Shown here in pieces: positions 7,621 to 15,765 of a stretch of 24,810 bases of DNA. Numbering within the stretch: the first letter of the stretch is position 1; each line of letters opens with the position of its first letter. Source of the stretch: QYOJ01 sp964449285 (GTDB taxonomy: Bacteria; Bacteroidota; Bacteroidia; Bacteroidales; FEN-979); the NCBI GenBank assembly GCA_964449285.1, contig CAYUZX010000049.1:1-24810 (forward strand). The letters run 5' to 3'. Both the position numbers and the translations under genes were made by a program. The notes under the pieces are model-generated. The model did not search any database and was not told where the DNA came from. It saw only the letters and a program-made list of their open reading frames with translations.

Positions 7621-9788
7621 ATCAACCGATGGATTGTATCCACCAGGTTACTTTGCTCAAAACTACTCTTATTTATGTAAGCATTTGCTCCTGCATCCAT
7701 ACCTCGTTGCCTGTCGTCAGCCGACTCAAGAGCGGTAACGAGAATAACCGGGAGCTCGCTTAATTTTTGATCTTCCCGGATCTGGGAGGTAAGTTCAAAT
7801 CCGTTCATCCTGGGCATCTCAACGTCTGATACCAGGAGATCAAACCACTCCTTTTTCAATAATTGAAATGCCTCTTGTCCGTCAACTGCTGTTTTAACCA
7901 CATACCCAGCTGTTTCCAGGATATTTCGTATCAGCGACCTGGCTGTGATTGAATCTTCTGCTACCAGGATCGATTGCGTTTTTGTCTCCTCTGGCGACAG
8001 GCGGTCGATCACCATTTTGGCTGAGGAGTTGGAAGAGGTTTGTGCCGCTGATTCAAAAAGTTCGGGAACATTAAGAACAGGAACAATCTGCCCGCTCCCA
8101 AGGATCGTTGCACCCGCCAGATTCCTCACTTTACCAAGGATCGGTGTTAGGTCCTTTACAATCCCTTCCTGTTCGCCCATAACCTCATCAATCACAAAAG
8201 CAATCCTTCTCAATGAGGCGCCCATGATTAATGCCGGGAAGGTTGTACTACTCTCTTTTTTTGATCTCCTGTAAGGAATCCCCAGAACTTCATTCATTAA
8301 TACCAATTCTATCATCTGTCCGTCGAGAGAGACTGCAGGCGCTCCTTCAATGGTCATTATATCCTCGGGACGTAAGCGGATAGCCTGGTCGACTGAATTT
8401 GTAGGTATAATAAATAACTGATCCTGTACTCTGACGGGAATCCCATGAAAAGTGGAAAGCGTCAACGGTAGCAAAATAGTAAATGTTGTCCCTTTTCCCG
8501 GCGTGGAATCTACCGATATGGAACCACCTAGATTTACAACTTTTTCAGATACGATTGCCATCCCCAGTCCCCGGCCGGAAAGGTCTGTTATGAACGGACT
8601 CGTTGATACCCCAGACCGAAAAATCAAAGCAAATATCTCCTGGTCTGTAAGCTTTACATAGGATTCCCCGGTAATGATCCCGTTCTTTATCGCGGAAGAG
8701 AGTACCTTTTCTTTTTGGATGCCGGCACCATCGTCGCTTACCTGGATCATTACCTGCTGGTTGGTCTCCTGGACGATAAATATCGAAAGAGAGCCTTTGG
8801 GTGGTTTGCCATTTTTTGTTCTCTCTTCAGGAGTCTCTAACCCATGATCAATGCAATTTCTTATAAGGTGGATAAGCGGGTCTTTGATCGCTTCCAGGAT
8901 CCTCCGGTCGATCTCGGTTTCTTTCCCAAGAATGTTGAACGCAATATCTTTTTTCTGGTCTCTCGATAGATCCCTTACCAGTTTGGGCATCATGTCCGAC
9001 ACGGTTGAAAAAGGGTACAGAAGGGTCGTTTTAATGTTAACCAGCAGGTTGTCAATCATCCGGGAGAAGGAGCGCTGGAATTGGCTGATGTTGTTATAAA
9101 GTCTATAAAGTGATTCATCTCTGGAATGGATATCCCTGAGGTCGTTGATATGACTCTGGAGAGTCACTTTCGCTGAGATCAACTCTTCAGTCTGATTCAA
9201 CAGGTCATTCAACTTTTTGGTAGAGACCCTGACGGAGCCGGATTGCATTTGTTTCTCCTGTGAAGGGACCTCTAGTTGCGGATCAGGAGTAATCAACGAA
9301 TGCGGAATGGTTTCAGGTTCCGAAGATTCTGACTTGAATGTTGGTGGAGAGGGGAGTTCCACTGATGTCGGACGGGCCGTTAACGTACATTTGTCTAGTC
9401 TTTTCTGAAGTGTTTTGATGCCTTCAGACCGAATCGACTTCTCTTTCTGTTCAACCTCAGAGAACATGATCTGGAGGGTGTTAGCAACTTTATGAAAAAC
9501 ATCGAAGAAATCCTGAGAAAGAGAAATCTTCTGCTCCTTCAATAGGTGTAAAACGCTTTCAGCGCTCTGGGATAGCCTCTCGATGTCGAGCAGGTTGACA
9601 GCCCGAGCGGCGCCTTTGAGGCTATGAAACTCACGGAAAGTAGTTTCAATCAGCTGCTGGTTTGCTTCTGACTGAAGATCCTTCTCCATCTCTATCAACC
9701 CATTGATGATAGCCTGATGGTGCTCGGCGGCTTCAATCTTGAAATCAGCCAGGAGTTCCCTGAGAAACGCTTCCTGTTTGCTATCCAT
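7617..9788 (-). CDS. cheA: Hybrid CheA histidine kinase with C-terminal receiver domain (WspE/FrzE-like)
   Basis: A 723-residue protein. The P1 Hpt domain has H55 in EFHSLKGAARA. No P2 (CheY-binding) domain is evident; a Pro/Ser/Glu-rich linker fills about 138-185. P3 dimerisation covers about 186-260. The P4 kinase carries N-box HLIRNCIDHGLETP (307-320), G1 SDDGAGI (351-357) and G2 SGRGLGMAIV (404-413). A P5 CheW-like domain (about 440-580) docks CheW and receptors. A receiver (605-723) has E611/D612, D655 in LLVSDVEMPRMNGFEL, and K707. CheA autophosphorylates under control of the MCP-CheW array, and a fused receiver is typical of alternative-function chemosensory systems, where it often acts as a phosphate sink. 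The gene begins 8 bases after the MCP stop and overlaps cheB. All catalytic residues are seen. Confidence 0.95.
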   Translation of the reverse strand: MDSKQEAFLRELLADFKIEAAEHHQAIINGLIEMEKDLQSEANQQLIETTFREFHSLKGAARAVNLLDIERLSQSAESVLHLLKEQKISLSQDFFDVFHKVANTLQIMFSEVEQKEKSIRSEGIKTLQKRLDKCTLTARPTSVELPSPPTFKSESSEPETIPHSLITPDPQLEVPSQEKQMQSGSVRVSTKKLNDLLNQTEELISAKVTLQSHINDLRDIHSRDESLYRLYNNISQFQRSFSRMIDNLLVNIKTTLLYPFSTVSDMMPKLVRDLSRDQKKDIAFNILGKETEIDRRILEAIKDPLIHLIRNCIDHGLETPEERTKNGKPPKGSLSIFIVQETNQQVMIQVSDDGAGIQKEKVLSSAIKNGIITGESYVKLTDQEIFALIFRSGVSTSPFITDLSGRGLGMAIVSEKVVNLGGSISVDSTPGKGTTFTILLPLTLSTFHGIPVRVQDQLFIIPTNSVDQAIRLRPEDIMTIEGAPAVSLDGQMIELVLMNEVLGIPYRRSKKESSTTFPALIMGASLRRIAFVIDEVMGEQEGIVKDLTPILGKVRNLAGATILGSGQIVPVLNVPELFESAAQTSSNSSAKMVIDRLSPEETKTQSILVAEDSITARSLIRNILETAGYVVKTAVDGQEAFQLLKKEWFDLLVSDVEMPRMNGFELTSQIREDQKLSELPVILVTALESADDRQRGMDAGANAYINKSSFEQSNLVDTIHRLI

Positions 9789-9796
9789 TACACCTG

Positions 9797-11290
9797 TTAT
9801 ACGTGAAATTTTCTGATGGTCATCTTCAACGTTTCTCCCAGTTTGGCAAGATTTGTAGCGACAGCCTGCGTTTGCCTCGTGCCGATCACATTCTGTTCGC
9901 TAGCCTGTTTGATATTTTCCATTGCAGGTACGATCTGATCCATTCCGGCCATCTGTTCATTGGTTGAGGAGGATATCTGGAGCGCCGACTGGGCTGATTC
10001 TTCAACTGTTTCAGCCAGTAACTCAATTACCTCACCGCTTTCATTGGCCAGGGAGCTGCCGTTCTCAACAGCTTGACTACCCTTTTCCGCGGCCATCACG
10101 ACATGGCTAACCGATTTTTGAACTTCGTGCAGAATATCCTTTACCTGAGAGGTTGATTTTTTTGATTGCTCTGCCAAACTTCTGATCTCCTGGGCCACTA
10201 CGGCAAATCCCCGACCCTGTTCTCCGGCTTTGGCAGCTTCAATGGCTGCATTAACAGCGAGTAAGTTGGATTGGTCGGCCAGATCGTTGACGGTGGTGGT
10301 GATATCTCCGATCACCCGGCTCTGGTCTGCCAACTGGACTATACTCTCTGCAATCAGGTCCATCTGGGCTTTGATACGCTGCATCCCTTCGATGGTTTTC
10401 ATAACAGCCGATTTACCATTCTCAGCCACTTCAGAGGCTTTCTGAGCGTTTTCAAGAACTTTGATGGCTTTTTTATTGGCCAGCTGCGAGGTTTGTCGGA
10501 CCTCTTCAATTGTCGTGGTTGTCTCTGCTACTGAAGTAGCTGTTTCTGTAGCGCCTGTAGATACCTCTGTAGCAGTTGTAAGTATCTCATTGGCAGTTAT
10601 ATCAAGAATATTGATACTCTCGGTGATCTCCCTGGTCAGGCTGTGGATAACCCATATTGCCCACGTTACCATCAGCCCAACCACTAGCATGGAGATGACT
10701 CCTGGAATCCATATCAGGACTCGGGCTCTTTTACTTACATTGGTAGCCTCAATGGTTAATTCCTGGGTCATTACAGTTAGATCTCTTTGGATACCATTGA
10801 TGACCCCAAAGAGTTTTTCGTACAATGGGATTTGGATCGTTGTAGTCAGGATCACAGCATCCTCCCTTTTCCCCTCCTTAAGGTACAACATTTGAAGTTC
10901 ACGGTTTTTTCTGTATTCAGTGAACAATGCCTCAACCTCTTTGTACTTATTGAAGGTTTCGGGATAGGCCAGAAGCAGTTGCTCAAGATTCCCGTGAATT
11001 GTGGTTATCTCATTGGCCTGGATACGGATTTCACTCTCCATCTCCCCAAGGCGGGTCAGATCACTGGTCATCACCATTTGCAATGCGAGAGAGTGATTGC
11101 TGTTCTGATCCGCTTTCATTTCCGTAAGCATGTTTGTGATCTTATGGGATTGTTCAATCTTTGAGTAAATCTCATCGATTCGTTGGGTTCCCACAATTCC
11201 TGATATGATCACAATTATCACACAGATGAGGATGATTCCCGCTCCGAGGTATAACTGGGTCCGGGTACTGATGATAAATCCAGATTTCAT
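9797..11290 (-). CDS. Methyl-accepting chemotaxis protein without a recognisable HAMP domain
   Basis: A 497-residue receptor. Transmembrane helix 1 is at about 15-35, a mostly helical extracytoplasmic domain of 4HB_MCP type at 36-189, and helix 2 at 190-214. After helix 2 the chain passes almost at once into the methylation/signalling helices. I see no HAMP proline motif or HAMP-length insert. The signalling hairpin is clear at 336-371 (DLADQSNLLAVNAAIEAAKA, then GEQGRGFAVVAQEIRSLAEQ). There is no C-terminal CheR-tethering pentapeptide. The receptor should sense an extracellular or periplasmic signal and control the CheA-REC kinase encoded next. The start is fixed by a strong Shine-Dalgarno site, unusual for the phylum, 6 bases upstream. 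The ligand is not predictable. Confidence 0.95.
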   Translation of the reverse strand: MKSGFIISTRTQLYLGAGIILICVIIVIISGIVGTQRIDEIYSKIEQSHKITNMLTEMKADQNSNHSLALQMVMTSDLTRLGEMESEIRIQANEITTIHGNLEQLLLAYPETFNKYKEVEALFTEYRKNRELQMLYLKEGKREDAVILTTTIQIPLYEKLFGVINGIQRDLTVMTQELTIEATNVSKRARVLIWIPGVISMLVVGLMVTWAIWVIHSLTREITESINILDITANEILTTATEVSTGATETATSVAETTTTIEEVRQTSQLANKKAIKVLENAQKASEVAENGKSAVMKTIEGMQRIKAQMDLIAESIVQLADQSRVIGDITTTVNDLADQSNLLAVNAAIEAAKAGEQGRGFAVVAQEIRSLAEQSKKSTSQVKDILHEVQKSVSHVVMAAEKGSQAVENGSSLANESGEVIELLAETVEESAQSALQISSSTNEQMAGMDQIVPAMENIKQASEQNVIGTRQTQAVATNLAKLGETLKMTIRKFHV

Positions 11291-11296
11291 GATGTT

Positions 11297-11303
11297 CCTC
11301 CTT
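11297..11303 (-). promoter_or_regulatory. Strong Shine-Dalgarno site of the MCP gene
   Basis: The minus strand reads AAGGAGG with a 6-base spacer to the ATG at 11290. Bacteroidota genes usually have weak or no Shine-Dalgarno sites, and the other starts in this operon rely on overlap or short gaps. The site may give the receptor higher translation than its operon neighbours. Confidence 0.6.
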
Positions 11304-11324
11304 GATTTATGGTTGTTGATAAAA

Positions 11325-11846
11325 TTAAAATTTTCGGTTTGTTAAGGAAGATTCAAGCTTGTTGATTAGGCTCTTACCGTCGATGATGATAATTGCATCC
11401 TGTGTTATACCCAGTAAGTGTCCGGCTCCGATTCCATTTAAGTTCGACGGAAAAGGTTTGATGGAAGACTCAGCCACCCATCGTGCAGGAAGTACCGCAT
11501 CGGTCATAACAGCCACTTCATATGTTTCTTCCCGGAGGATGATCGCTTTCGTGGATGCAACGATCCCTTCTTTTTTCAGCGTGAAGATTTTTTTTAGATT
11601 AACCACGGGAATGATTCTTCCCCTGACATTCATAACTCCATGAAGGAAGGCAGGAGTACCTGGGATCGGAGTTATCTCACGGATGCTAAGGGCTTCCATT
11701 ATAAAAGCTGTCTCAATGGCGTAATGCTCTCCCGAAAGAAGAAATTCCAGAACCTCTTTTCTGACTCCTTCATCAGATATTTTGGACTCATTCTGTTTGG
11801 CCAGTTCCTGAGCCCTGTTTTTCAGTAATTTCTGTTCATCAGTCAT
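11325..11846 (-). CDS. cheW: CheW-like adaptor, second of two in the operon
   Basis: A 173-residue CheW-fold protein. After a charged N-terminal extension of about 28 residues, the domain runs to about 165, with FLLSGEHYAIETAFIMEALS (35-54) and the conserved VMNVRGRIIPVVNLKKIF segment near 71-88. CheW adaptors link receptors to CheA and set array geometry. The start overlaps the cheR stop by 8 bases, and the MCP gene follows 34 bases after the stop. In Wsp-type systems the CheW next to the receptor is WspB, which is the likely equivalent. The family is sure; the exact pairing with a receptor or CheA is inferred. Confidence 0.92.
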   Translation of the reverse strand: MTDEQKLLKNRAQELAKQNESKISDEGVRKEVLEFLLSGEHYAIETAFIMEALSIREITPIPGTPAFLHGVMNVRGRIIPVVNLKKIFTLKKEGIVASTKAIILREETYEVAVMTDAVLPARWVAESSIKPFPSNLNGIGAGHLLGITQDAIIIIDGKSLINKLESSLTNRKF

Positions 11847-13236
11847 GCCCCGATGTTTTAATGGGTTGCAATAGACCTCTCAGGTGACCTGCCGTCATCC
11901 CTTCGGCCCCAGGGATGAGATCATCATCCTGAAACCGTAGGAGTAGATCAGCCACATTTTGTTTATGTTTCCTGGCCTGTTTCTCTTTTCCTGCCCGAAG
12001 GCAGAGGGTAGCCATCTGAAAATGGGCAAGCAAATGATCGGGGTCAAGGTAAAGAGCCCTCTTCAATTGTTGTTCGGCCTTACTTACTTCACCCTGTTCA
12101 AAAAGGATCTTCCCCTGGAGAAAGTAGGCTTCCGGATTGGAACGGTCGGCTGAAATCATCTCTTCCGACCAATGGAGAGCATTTTTAAAATCCCCCTGGT
12201 TTGCATAATTTCTTGCAAGGTTCAGGGGATTTAGTGTTTGATCATAGACTCTTTCCGATGGCTGGATTATAGTAGCCGGAGGTTTTAATTGAACAGTCCT
12301 CTCCCGATGATGTGCTGATTGTTTTCCGATTGGAGGGGTGATTGTACCTGGTCGCTTGTTCTCATGGATTCGTGATCTTTTTGGAAGCTCAGCAGGTTTA
12401 CCGGTTTTTCGATAGAGAAATGAATTCTTGTAGTTTACCTTGCTGAGCAGATGGAATAGTTCATCGGAAAGCTCTACCTGGCTAGTGATAAACCAACCCT
12501 GATTTGTCAGGGCGTGGTAGAATTTCTCACCAATCGCACTGGCAGTTTCCGGAGCGAAATACATCAACACATTCCGGCAGAATATCACATCCATCGAGTT
12601 TGTGTTAGTGCGTTGTGTAGGAAAGGGATCCTCCACCAGATTCAGCGGTTGAAACCTTACCATGTTACGAATCTCCGGTGAGATCTCAAATTCTCTGCCA
12701 ACAGATACAAAATATCTGGTTTTAGGCTCCGTTGGCGTCTCCCTGAAAGACCAGGGGGTGTATCTCCCGGTGGTGGCTTTATTCAGATATCTCCTGTTAA
12801 TATCCGTTGCCAGGATAGAAATATCCCACGAAGCGATGTCGGGAATGATTTCGGAAAGGATTATCGCCAGAGTATAGGGTTCCTCTCCGGAACAGCAACC
12901 TGCACTCCAGATCCGGATCGAACGGGTAGTATATTCTCTCTCTTTCAGCAGAGAAGGTATAATCATATCCCGGAATGCCTCAAGGATTTGTTTCTCCCTG
13001 AAAAAGTAGGTTTCACCAATAGTGAGTTTCTCAGCAAGGATATCGAGTTGTTTACTTGAAAGTTTCTGCTCAATCAACAGAGAGATAAAGTCTGTCCCAT
13101 CATCTTCAAAACCAAGCTCCGTGGAAGCCAGGTGCAAGCCTGATGAGAGGTCCTGGTACCTGTTCTCAGGAAAGTGAAGCCCCAGTTTCTCTGAAACTAC
13201 CTTACTCGCCTGTGCTACACGGGAATGATTATTCAT
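11839..13236 (-). CDS. cheR: CheR methyltransferase with C-terminal TPR domain (WspC-like)
   Basis: A 465-residue protein. The N-terminal helical domain (1-75) leads to TIGETYFFRE (72-81), the CheR signature. The SAM-binding motif is IWSAGCCSGEEPYTLA (109-124), with LATDIN near 142-147 and VIFCRNVLMYF at 217-227. The methyltransferase domain ends near 278. A linker rich in Arg, Pro and Lys follows, then TPR units at about 336-425 (for example YFLQGKILFEQGEVSKAEQQ, 371-390). CheR methylates receptor glutamates using S-adenosylmethionine, opposing CheB. TPR-bearing CheRs such as WspC are typical of alternative-function systems, and the TPR may replace the pentapeptide tether that this MCP lacks (inference). 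It starts 4 bases after the upstream cheW stop and overlaps the next cheW by 8 bases. Confidence 0.95.
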   Translation of the reverse strand: MNNHSRVAQASKVVSEKLGLHFPENRYQDLSSGLHLASTELGFEDDGTDFISLLIEQKLSSKQLDILAEKLTIGETYFFREKQILEAFRDMIIPSLLKEREYTTRSIRIWSAGCCSGEEPYTLAIILSEIIPDIASWDISILATDINRRYLNKATTGRYTPWSFRETPTEPKTRYFVSVGREFEISPEIRNMVRFQPLNLVEDPFPTQRTNTNSMDVIFCRNVLMYFAPETASAIGEKFYHALTNQGWFITSQVELSDELFHLLSKVNYKNSFLYRKTGKPAELPKRSRIHENKRPGTITPPIGKQSAHHRERTVQLKPPATIIQPSERVYDQTLNPLNLARNYANQGDFKNALHWSEEMISADRSNPEAYFLQGKILFEQGEVSKAEQQLKRALYLDPDHLLAHFQMATLCLRAGKEKQARKHKQNVADLLLRFQDDDLIPGAEGMTAGHLRGLLQPIKTSGHD

Positions 13237-13240
13237 TTGA

Positions 13241-13711
13241 TTACACCTTCTTCTTGTTAATCTTCAATGCCTTGTCCAGATCGAGTTCTTCAATGGAGGA
13301 GAGGAGCTTTTCCGGGTCATAAATCAGAACAAGTCCGTCACAACATCGTGTAATGCCTTCTGTTTCAATCTTATCATGGAACATACCTTCAGTGGTGGTC
13401 GGGTCATTGTCACGTGAAATCACTTCTTTGACTTCATCCACAACAAGAGCCATCCTGAAAGAGGATGTTCGAATGATTATCAACCTATCTGAAGAAGCGA
13501 CTGAACGATCAGGGATTCCCAGTCGTTTCCTGAGATTCAACACCGGAATGATTTCACCATGGTAGTCAATGATGCCCAGAATGTTTCGTGGGACTTTCCT
13601 CAACGGTGTAACCTCAACGGCTCTTTCAATGTGCTCAACAACTGCAATGGGAATCGACAGAAGCTGTTTGCCAATGGTAAAAGAGATTAGTTGAGTGGCT
13701 GTATCTGCCAT
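13241..13711 (-). CDS. cheW: CheW-like adaptor, first gene of the chemosensory cluster
   Basis: A 156-residue CheW-fold protein with LISFTIGKQLLSIPIAVVEH (8-27) and the ILGIIDYHGEIIPVLNLRKR core (44-63), followed by a charged tail ending in several lysines. Its similarity to the other CheW here is limited, so the two probably have separate partners, as WspB and WspD do. The start lies only 8 bases after the stop of gap, with no room for a separate promoter in the gap; any internal promoter would have to be within gap. cheR follows after 4 bases. Confidence 0.92.
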   Translation of the reverse strand: MADTATQLISFTIGKQLLSIPIAVVEHIERAVEVTPLRKVPRNILGIIDYHGEIIPVLNLRKRLGIPDRSVASSDRLIIIRTSSFRMALVVDEVKEVISRDNDPTTTEGMFHDKIETEGITRCCDGLVLIYDPEKLLSSIEELDLDKALKINKKKV

Positions 13712-13719
13712 TTTCGTCG

Positions 13720-14727
13720 CTAACTCGCTACCTTCTCCACCAGATCAGCCATGCGGCAAGAGTATCCGAACTCATTGTCGTACCAGGAGATGATCTTTAA
13801 AAAATTCCCGCCAATAAGTTTGGTCATTCCCGAATCATAAATAGAGGAGTGGGAATTGCCTACTATATCAACACTTACCAAAGGTTCAGTAAGGTACTCG
13901 AGGATGCCTTTCATCGCTCCATCAGCAGCATGTTTCATGGCCGCATTGACCTCATCAATTGTCACATTTCTTCCCAACTCACAAGTCAGGTCAACCATTG
14001 AACCATCGGGTGTAGGAACACGAACGGCGAATCCGTCGAGTTTGCCTTCTAACTCCGGAATCACCAGGCCGATCGCTTTGGCAGCACCGGTCTTGGTGGG
14101 GATCATCGACATTGCAGCAGCACGTGCCCGTCGCAGGTCTTTATGCGGTCCATCCAGGATAATCTGGTCGTTCGTGTAAGAGTGGATCGTATTCATCAAC
14201 CCTCTGATAATTCCGAAATTGTCATTCAGAACTTTGGCGACAGGTGCCAGGCAGTTGGTAGTGCAAGACGCATTGGAGATAAACTGCATGTCGGGCTTTA
14301 TCAGGCTGTCGTTGACGCCCAGTACAACTGTGAGGTCCACATCCTGAGGGTTATCTGCGGGAACAGATAACAGAACTTTTTTAGCTCCTGCAGCAATATG
14401 CTTGCCCATCTTTTCATGGTTCCTGAAGATACCTGTCGATTCAATCACAACCTCAACGCCCAGATCTCCCCAAGGAAGGTTTGCAGGGTCACGTTCAGCG
14501 ATCACCTTCAATTTATTCCCGTTCACTACAAGGAAATCACTCTCAGCGATAACAGTTCCTGAAAATTTTCCATGTACAGAATCATATTTCAGCAGGTGTG
14601 CCAGTGTATTGGCATCAGTGAGGTCGTTGATGGCGACTACGTCAACATTTGACTTGGCGAGAAGCGCCCGGTAGGTGAGCCGTCCGATCCGTCCAAATCC
14701 GTTAATTCCAACTTTAATCTTACCCAT
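13720..14727 (-). CDS. gap: Glyceraldehyde-3-phosphate dehydrogenase, type I, NAD-preferring
   Basis: A 335-residue enzyme of standard length for glycolysis/gluconeogenesis. It oxidises glyceraldehyde 3-phosphate to 1,3-bisphosphoglycerate with NAD+. The dinucleotide motif is GINGFGRIGR (7-16), with D35 after the second strand favouring NAD. The catalytic Cys is C155 in SNASCTTNCLAP, and the catalytic His is H182 in NTIHSYTNDQ. The C-terminal WYDNEFGYSCRM is standard. It sits divergent from the PpsR-like gene and directly ahead of the chemosensory operon, 8 bases before cheW, so it may head that transcript. A -7 box 47-54 bases upstream fits its own promoter. Confidence 0.97.
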   Translation of the reverse strand: MGKIKVGINGFGRIGRLTYRALLAKSNVDVVAINDLTDANTLAHLLKYDSVHGKFSGTVIAESDFLVVNGNKLKVIAERDPANLPWGDLGVEVVIESTGIFRNHEKMGKHIAAGAKKVLLSVPADNPQDVDLTVVLGVNDSLIKPDMQFISNASCTTNCLAPVAKVLNDNFGIIRGLMNTIHSYTNDQIILDGPHKDLRRARAAAMSMIPTKTGAAKAIGLVIPELEGKLDGFAVRVPTPDGSMVDLTCELGRNVTIDEVNAAMKHAADGAMKGILEYLTEPLVSVDIVGNSHSSIYDSGMTKLIGGNFLKIISWYDNEFGYSCRMADLVEKVAS

Positions 14728-14773
14728 TCGTATTGATTTTATTGTGTTTTACATAAACCATAGAAAGTGATAG

Positions 14774-14781
14774 CAAAATTA
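14774..14781 (-). promoter_or_regulatory. Candidate -7 box of the gap promoter
   Basis: The minus strand reads TAATTTTG, an exact match to the Bacteroidota TAnnTTTG -7 element. The matching -33 region, 19 bases upstream, is only a T-rich tract ending TTTTTTCC. Transcription would start about 40 bases before the gap ATG. If gap and the chemosensory genes form one transcript, this is also the operon promoter. Confidence 0.5.
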
Positions 14782-14814
14782 CGTATTTATCTGTTCGTGG
14801 GGAAAAAATCGGCC

Positions 14815-14849
14815 TTTTTTTGAATTCGGTTTGAAAAATAGTAGTTTCG
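14815..14849 (+). promoter_or_regulatory. Candidate promoter of the PpsR-like gene
   Basis: TTTTTTTG (14815-14822) is followed after 19 bases by TAGTTTCG (14842-14849), one base off TAnnTTTG and with correct spacing. Transcription would start near 14856, giving a leader of only a few bases before the ATG at 14862. This promoter lies back to back with that of gap. Confidence 0.45.
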
Positions 14850-14861
14850 TATCATAATCTT

Positions 14862-15668
14862 ATGAAAACAATATATATCATATCTGACGGCACAGGGAGA
14901 ACTGCTGAACAAACACTTATGGCAGCCCTCACACAATTTCCGAAAGCAACTGTTGATATAATCCTGAAGCCTGAAGTTCGTTCTGAAACACAACTGGAAC
15001 CGCTTATTGCCGAAGTCAAAGAGGCAGGCGGAATGGTAGTGCATACCTTGGTTTCACAGGCATTGCGGGATAGCCTGGTCCGGATTACCCGGATCCATAA
15101 CATCGATGTCATCGATCTTATGGGGCCACTGCTGGGGCGCCTGTCACTCTATTTTGCAAACATTCCTTCACAGGAGCCAGGCCTTTTTTTTAACCTGAAT
15201 AAGGAGTATTTCAAACGGATCGACTCTATGCAGTTTGCTTTCAACCACGACGATGGCCAGAGGTATTATGAATATGAGAAAGCCGAGATTGTGCTGGTTG
15301 GGGTGTCAAGGACATTCAAGACTCCTCTTTCAATCTACCTGGCATTCAAAGGTTGGTTTGTCGCAAACTACCCTGTGATCCTGGGTGTCGAACCCCCGGA
15401 TATTCTCTCTCAATTGCCCTTGGGCCGTGTGTTCGGATTAACAACTGAAGCTTCCGATCTTTCATCGTTGCGTTCAGTGCGTCAGCAATACCTGGGCGGA
15501 AGTGGCGGAGAATATGCTTCAATCGAATACGTAAAAAAGGAGCTGAATTACGCTAATAATATCTTTAATGACCACGATTGGCCTGTTGTTGCCGTTACTT
15601 CCAAACCCATCGAGGAGATCGCCTCAGAGATCCTTGCCATCAAGCGCAGGATTATGCCGAACGAGTAG
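14862..15668 (+). CDS. PpsR/PDRP-type bifunctional kinase and pyrophosphorylase (DUF299)
   Basis: A 268-residue protein of normal family length. The N-terminus IYIISDGTGRTAEQTL (4-19) is the family signature, and the P-loop-like segment is LVGVSRTFKTPLSIYLA (145-161), where F152 replaces the usual Ser of GVSRTSKTP. The family uses ADP to phosphorylate a Thr beside the catalytic His of PPDK or PEP synthase, which switches the enzyme off, and uses phosphate to reverse this, releasing pyrophosphate. So it controls PEP formation from pyruvate. No full-length PPDK or PEP synthase is in the window, but the split phosphohistidine subunit at 1715-3088 keeps the Thr-Cys-His target motif. It has its own likely promoter and stands alone ahead of pyrG. 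The family is very sure; which target it uses is open. Confidence 0.93.
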   Translation: MKTIYIISDGTGRTAEQTLMAALTQFPKATVDIILKPEVRSETQLEPLIAEVKEAGGMVVHTLVSQALRDSLVRITRIHNIDVIDLMGPLLGRLSLYFANIPSQEPGLFFNLNKEYFKRIDSMQFAFNHDDGQRYYEYEKAEIVLVGVSRTFKTPLSIYLAFKGWFVANYPVILGVEPPDILSQLPLGRVFGLTTEASDLSSLRSVRQQYLGGSGGEYASIEYVKKELNYANNIFNDHDWPVVAVTSKPIEEIASEILAIKRRIMPNE

Positions 15669-15729
15669 CAAGAGCAACCTGATCAGGAGAATTATCCCAC
15701 CTCCCGGCCTCAACTTTACGAAAAAGGTT

Positions 15730-15737
15730 TAACTTTG
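15730..15737 (+). promoter_or_regulatory. Candidate -7 box of the pyrG-yidC promoter
   Basis: TAACTTTG matches TAnnTTTG exactly and lies 28 bases before the pyrG ATG, giving a leader of about 20 bases. There is no good -33 TTTG. The 97-base gap also holds the short palindrome CCTGATCAGG (15680-15689 region), which has no T-run and so is not a convincing terminator. Confidence 0.5.
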
Positions 15738-15765
15738 CACAAACCTCCAAACCTATTTTTTATTC

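Noticed and set aside
10461..10895. 144-residue plus-strand ORF inside the MCP gene
   Set aside because: It lies wholly antisense to a well-supported gene and has the Val/Ser-rich composition of a mirror frame.
5258..13711. Flagellar chemotaxis locus
   Set aside because: No flagellar gene, CheY or CheZ is present, and CheA-REC, TPR-CheR and two CheWs fit an alternative-function class.
14787..15112. Minus-strand ORFs over the start of the PpsR-like gene
   Set aside because: They are mirror frames of a strongly supported gene and cross its promoter region.
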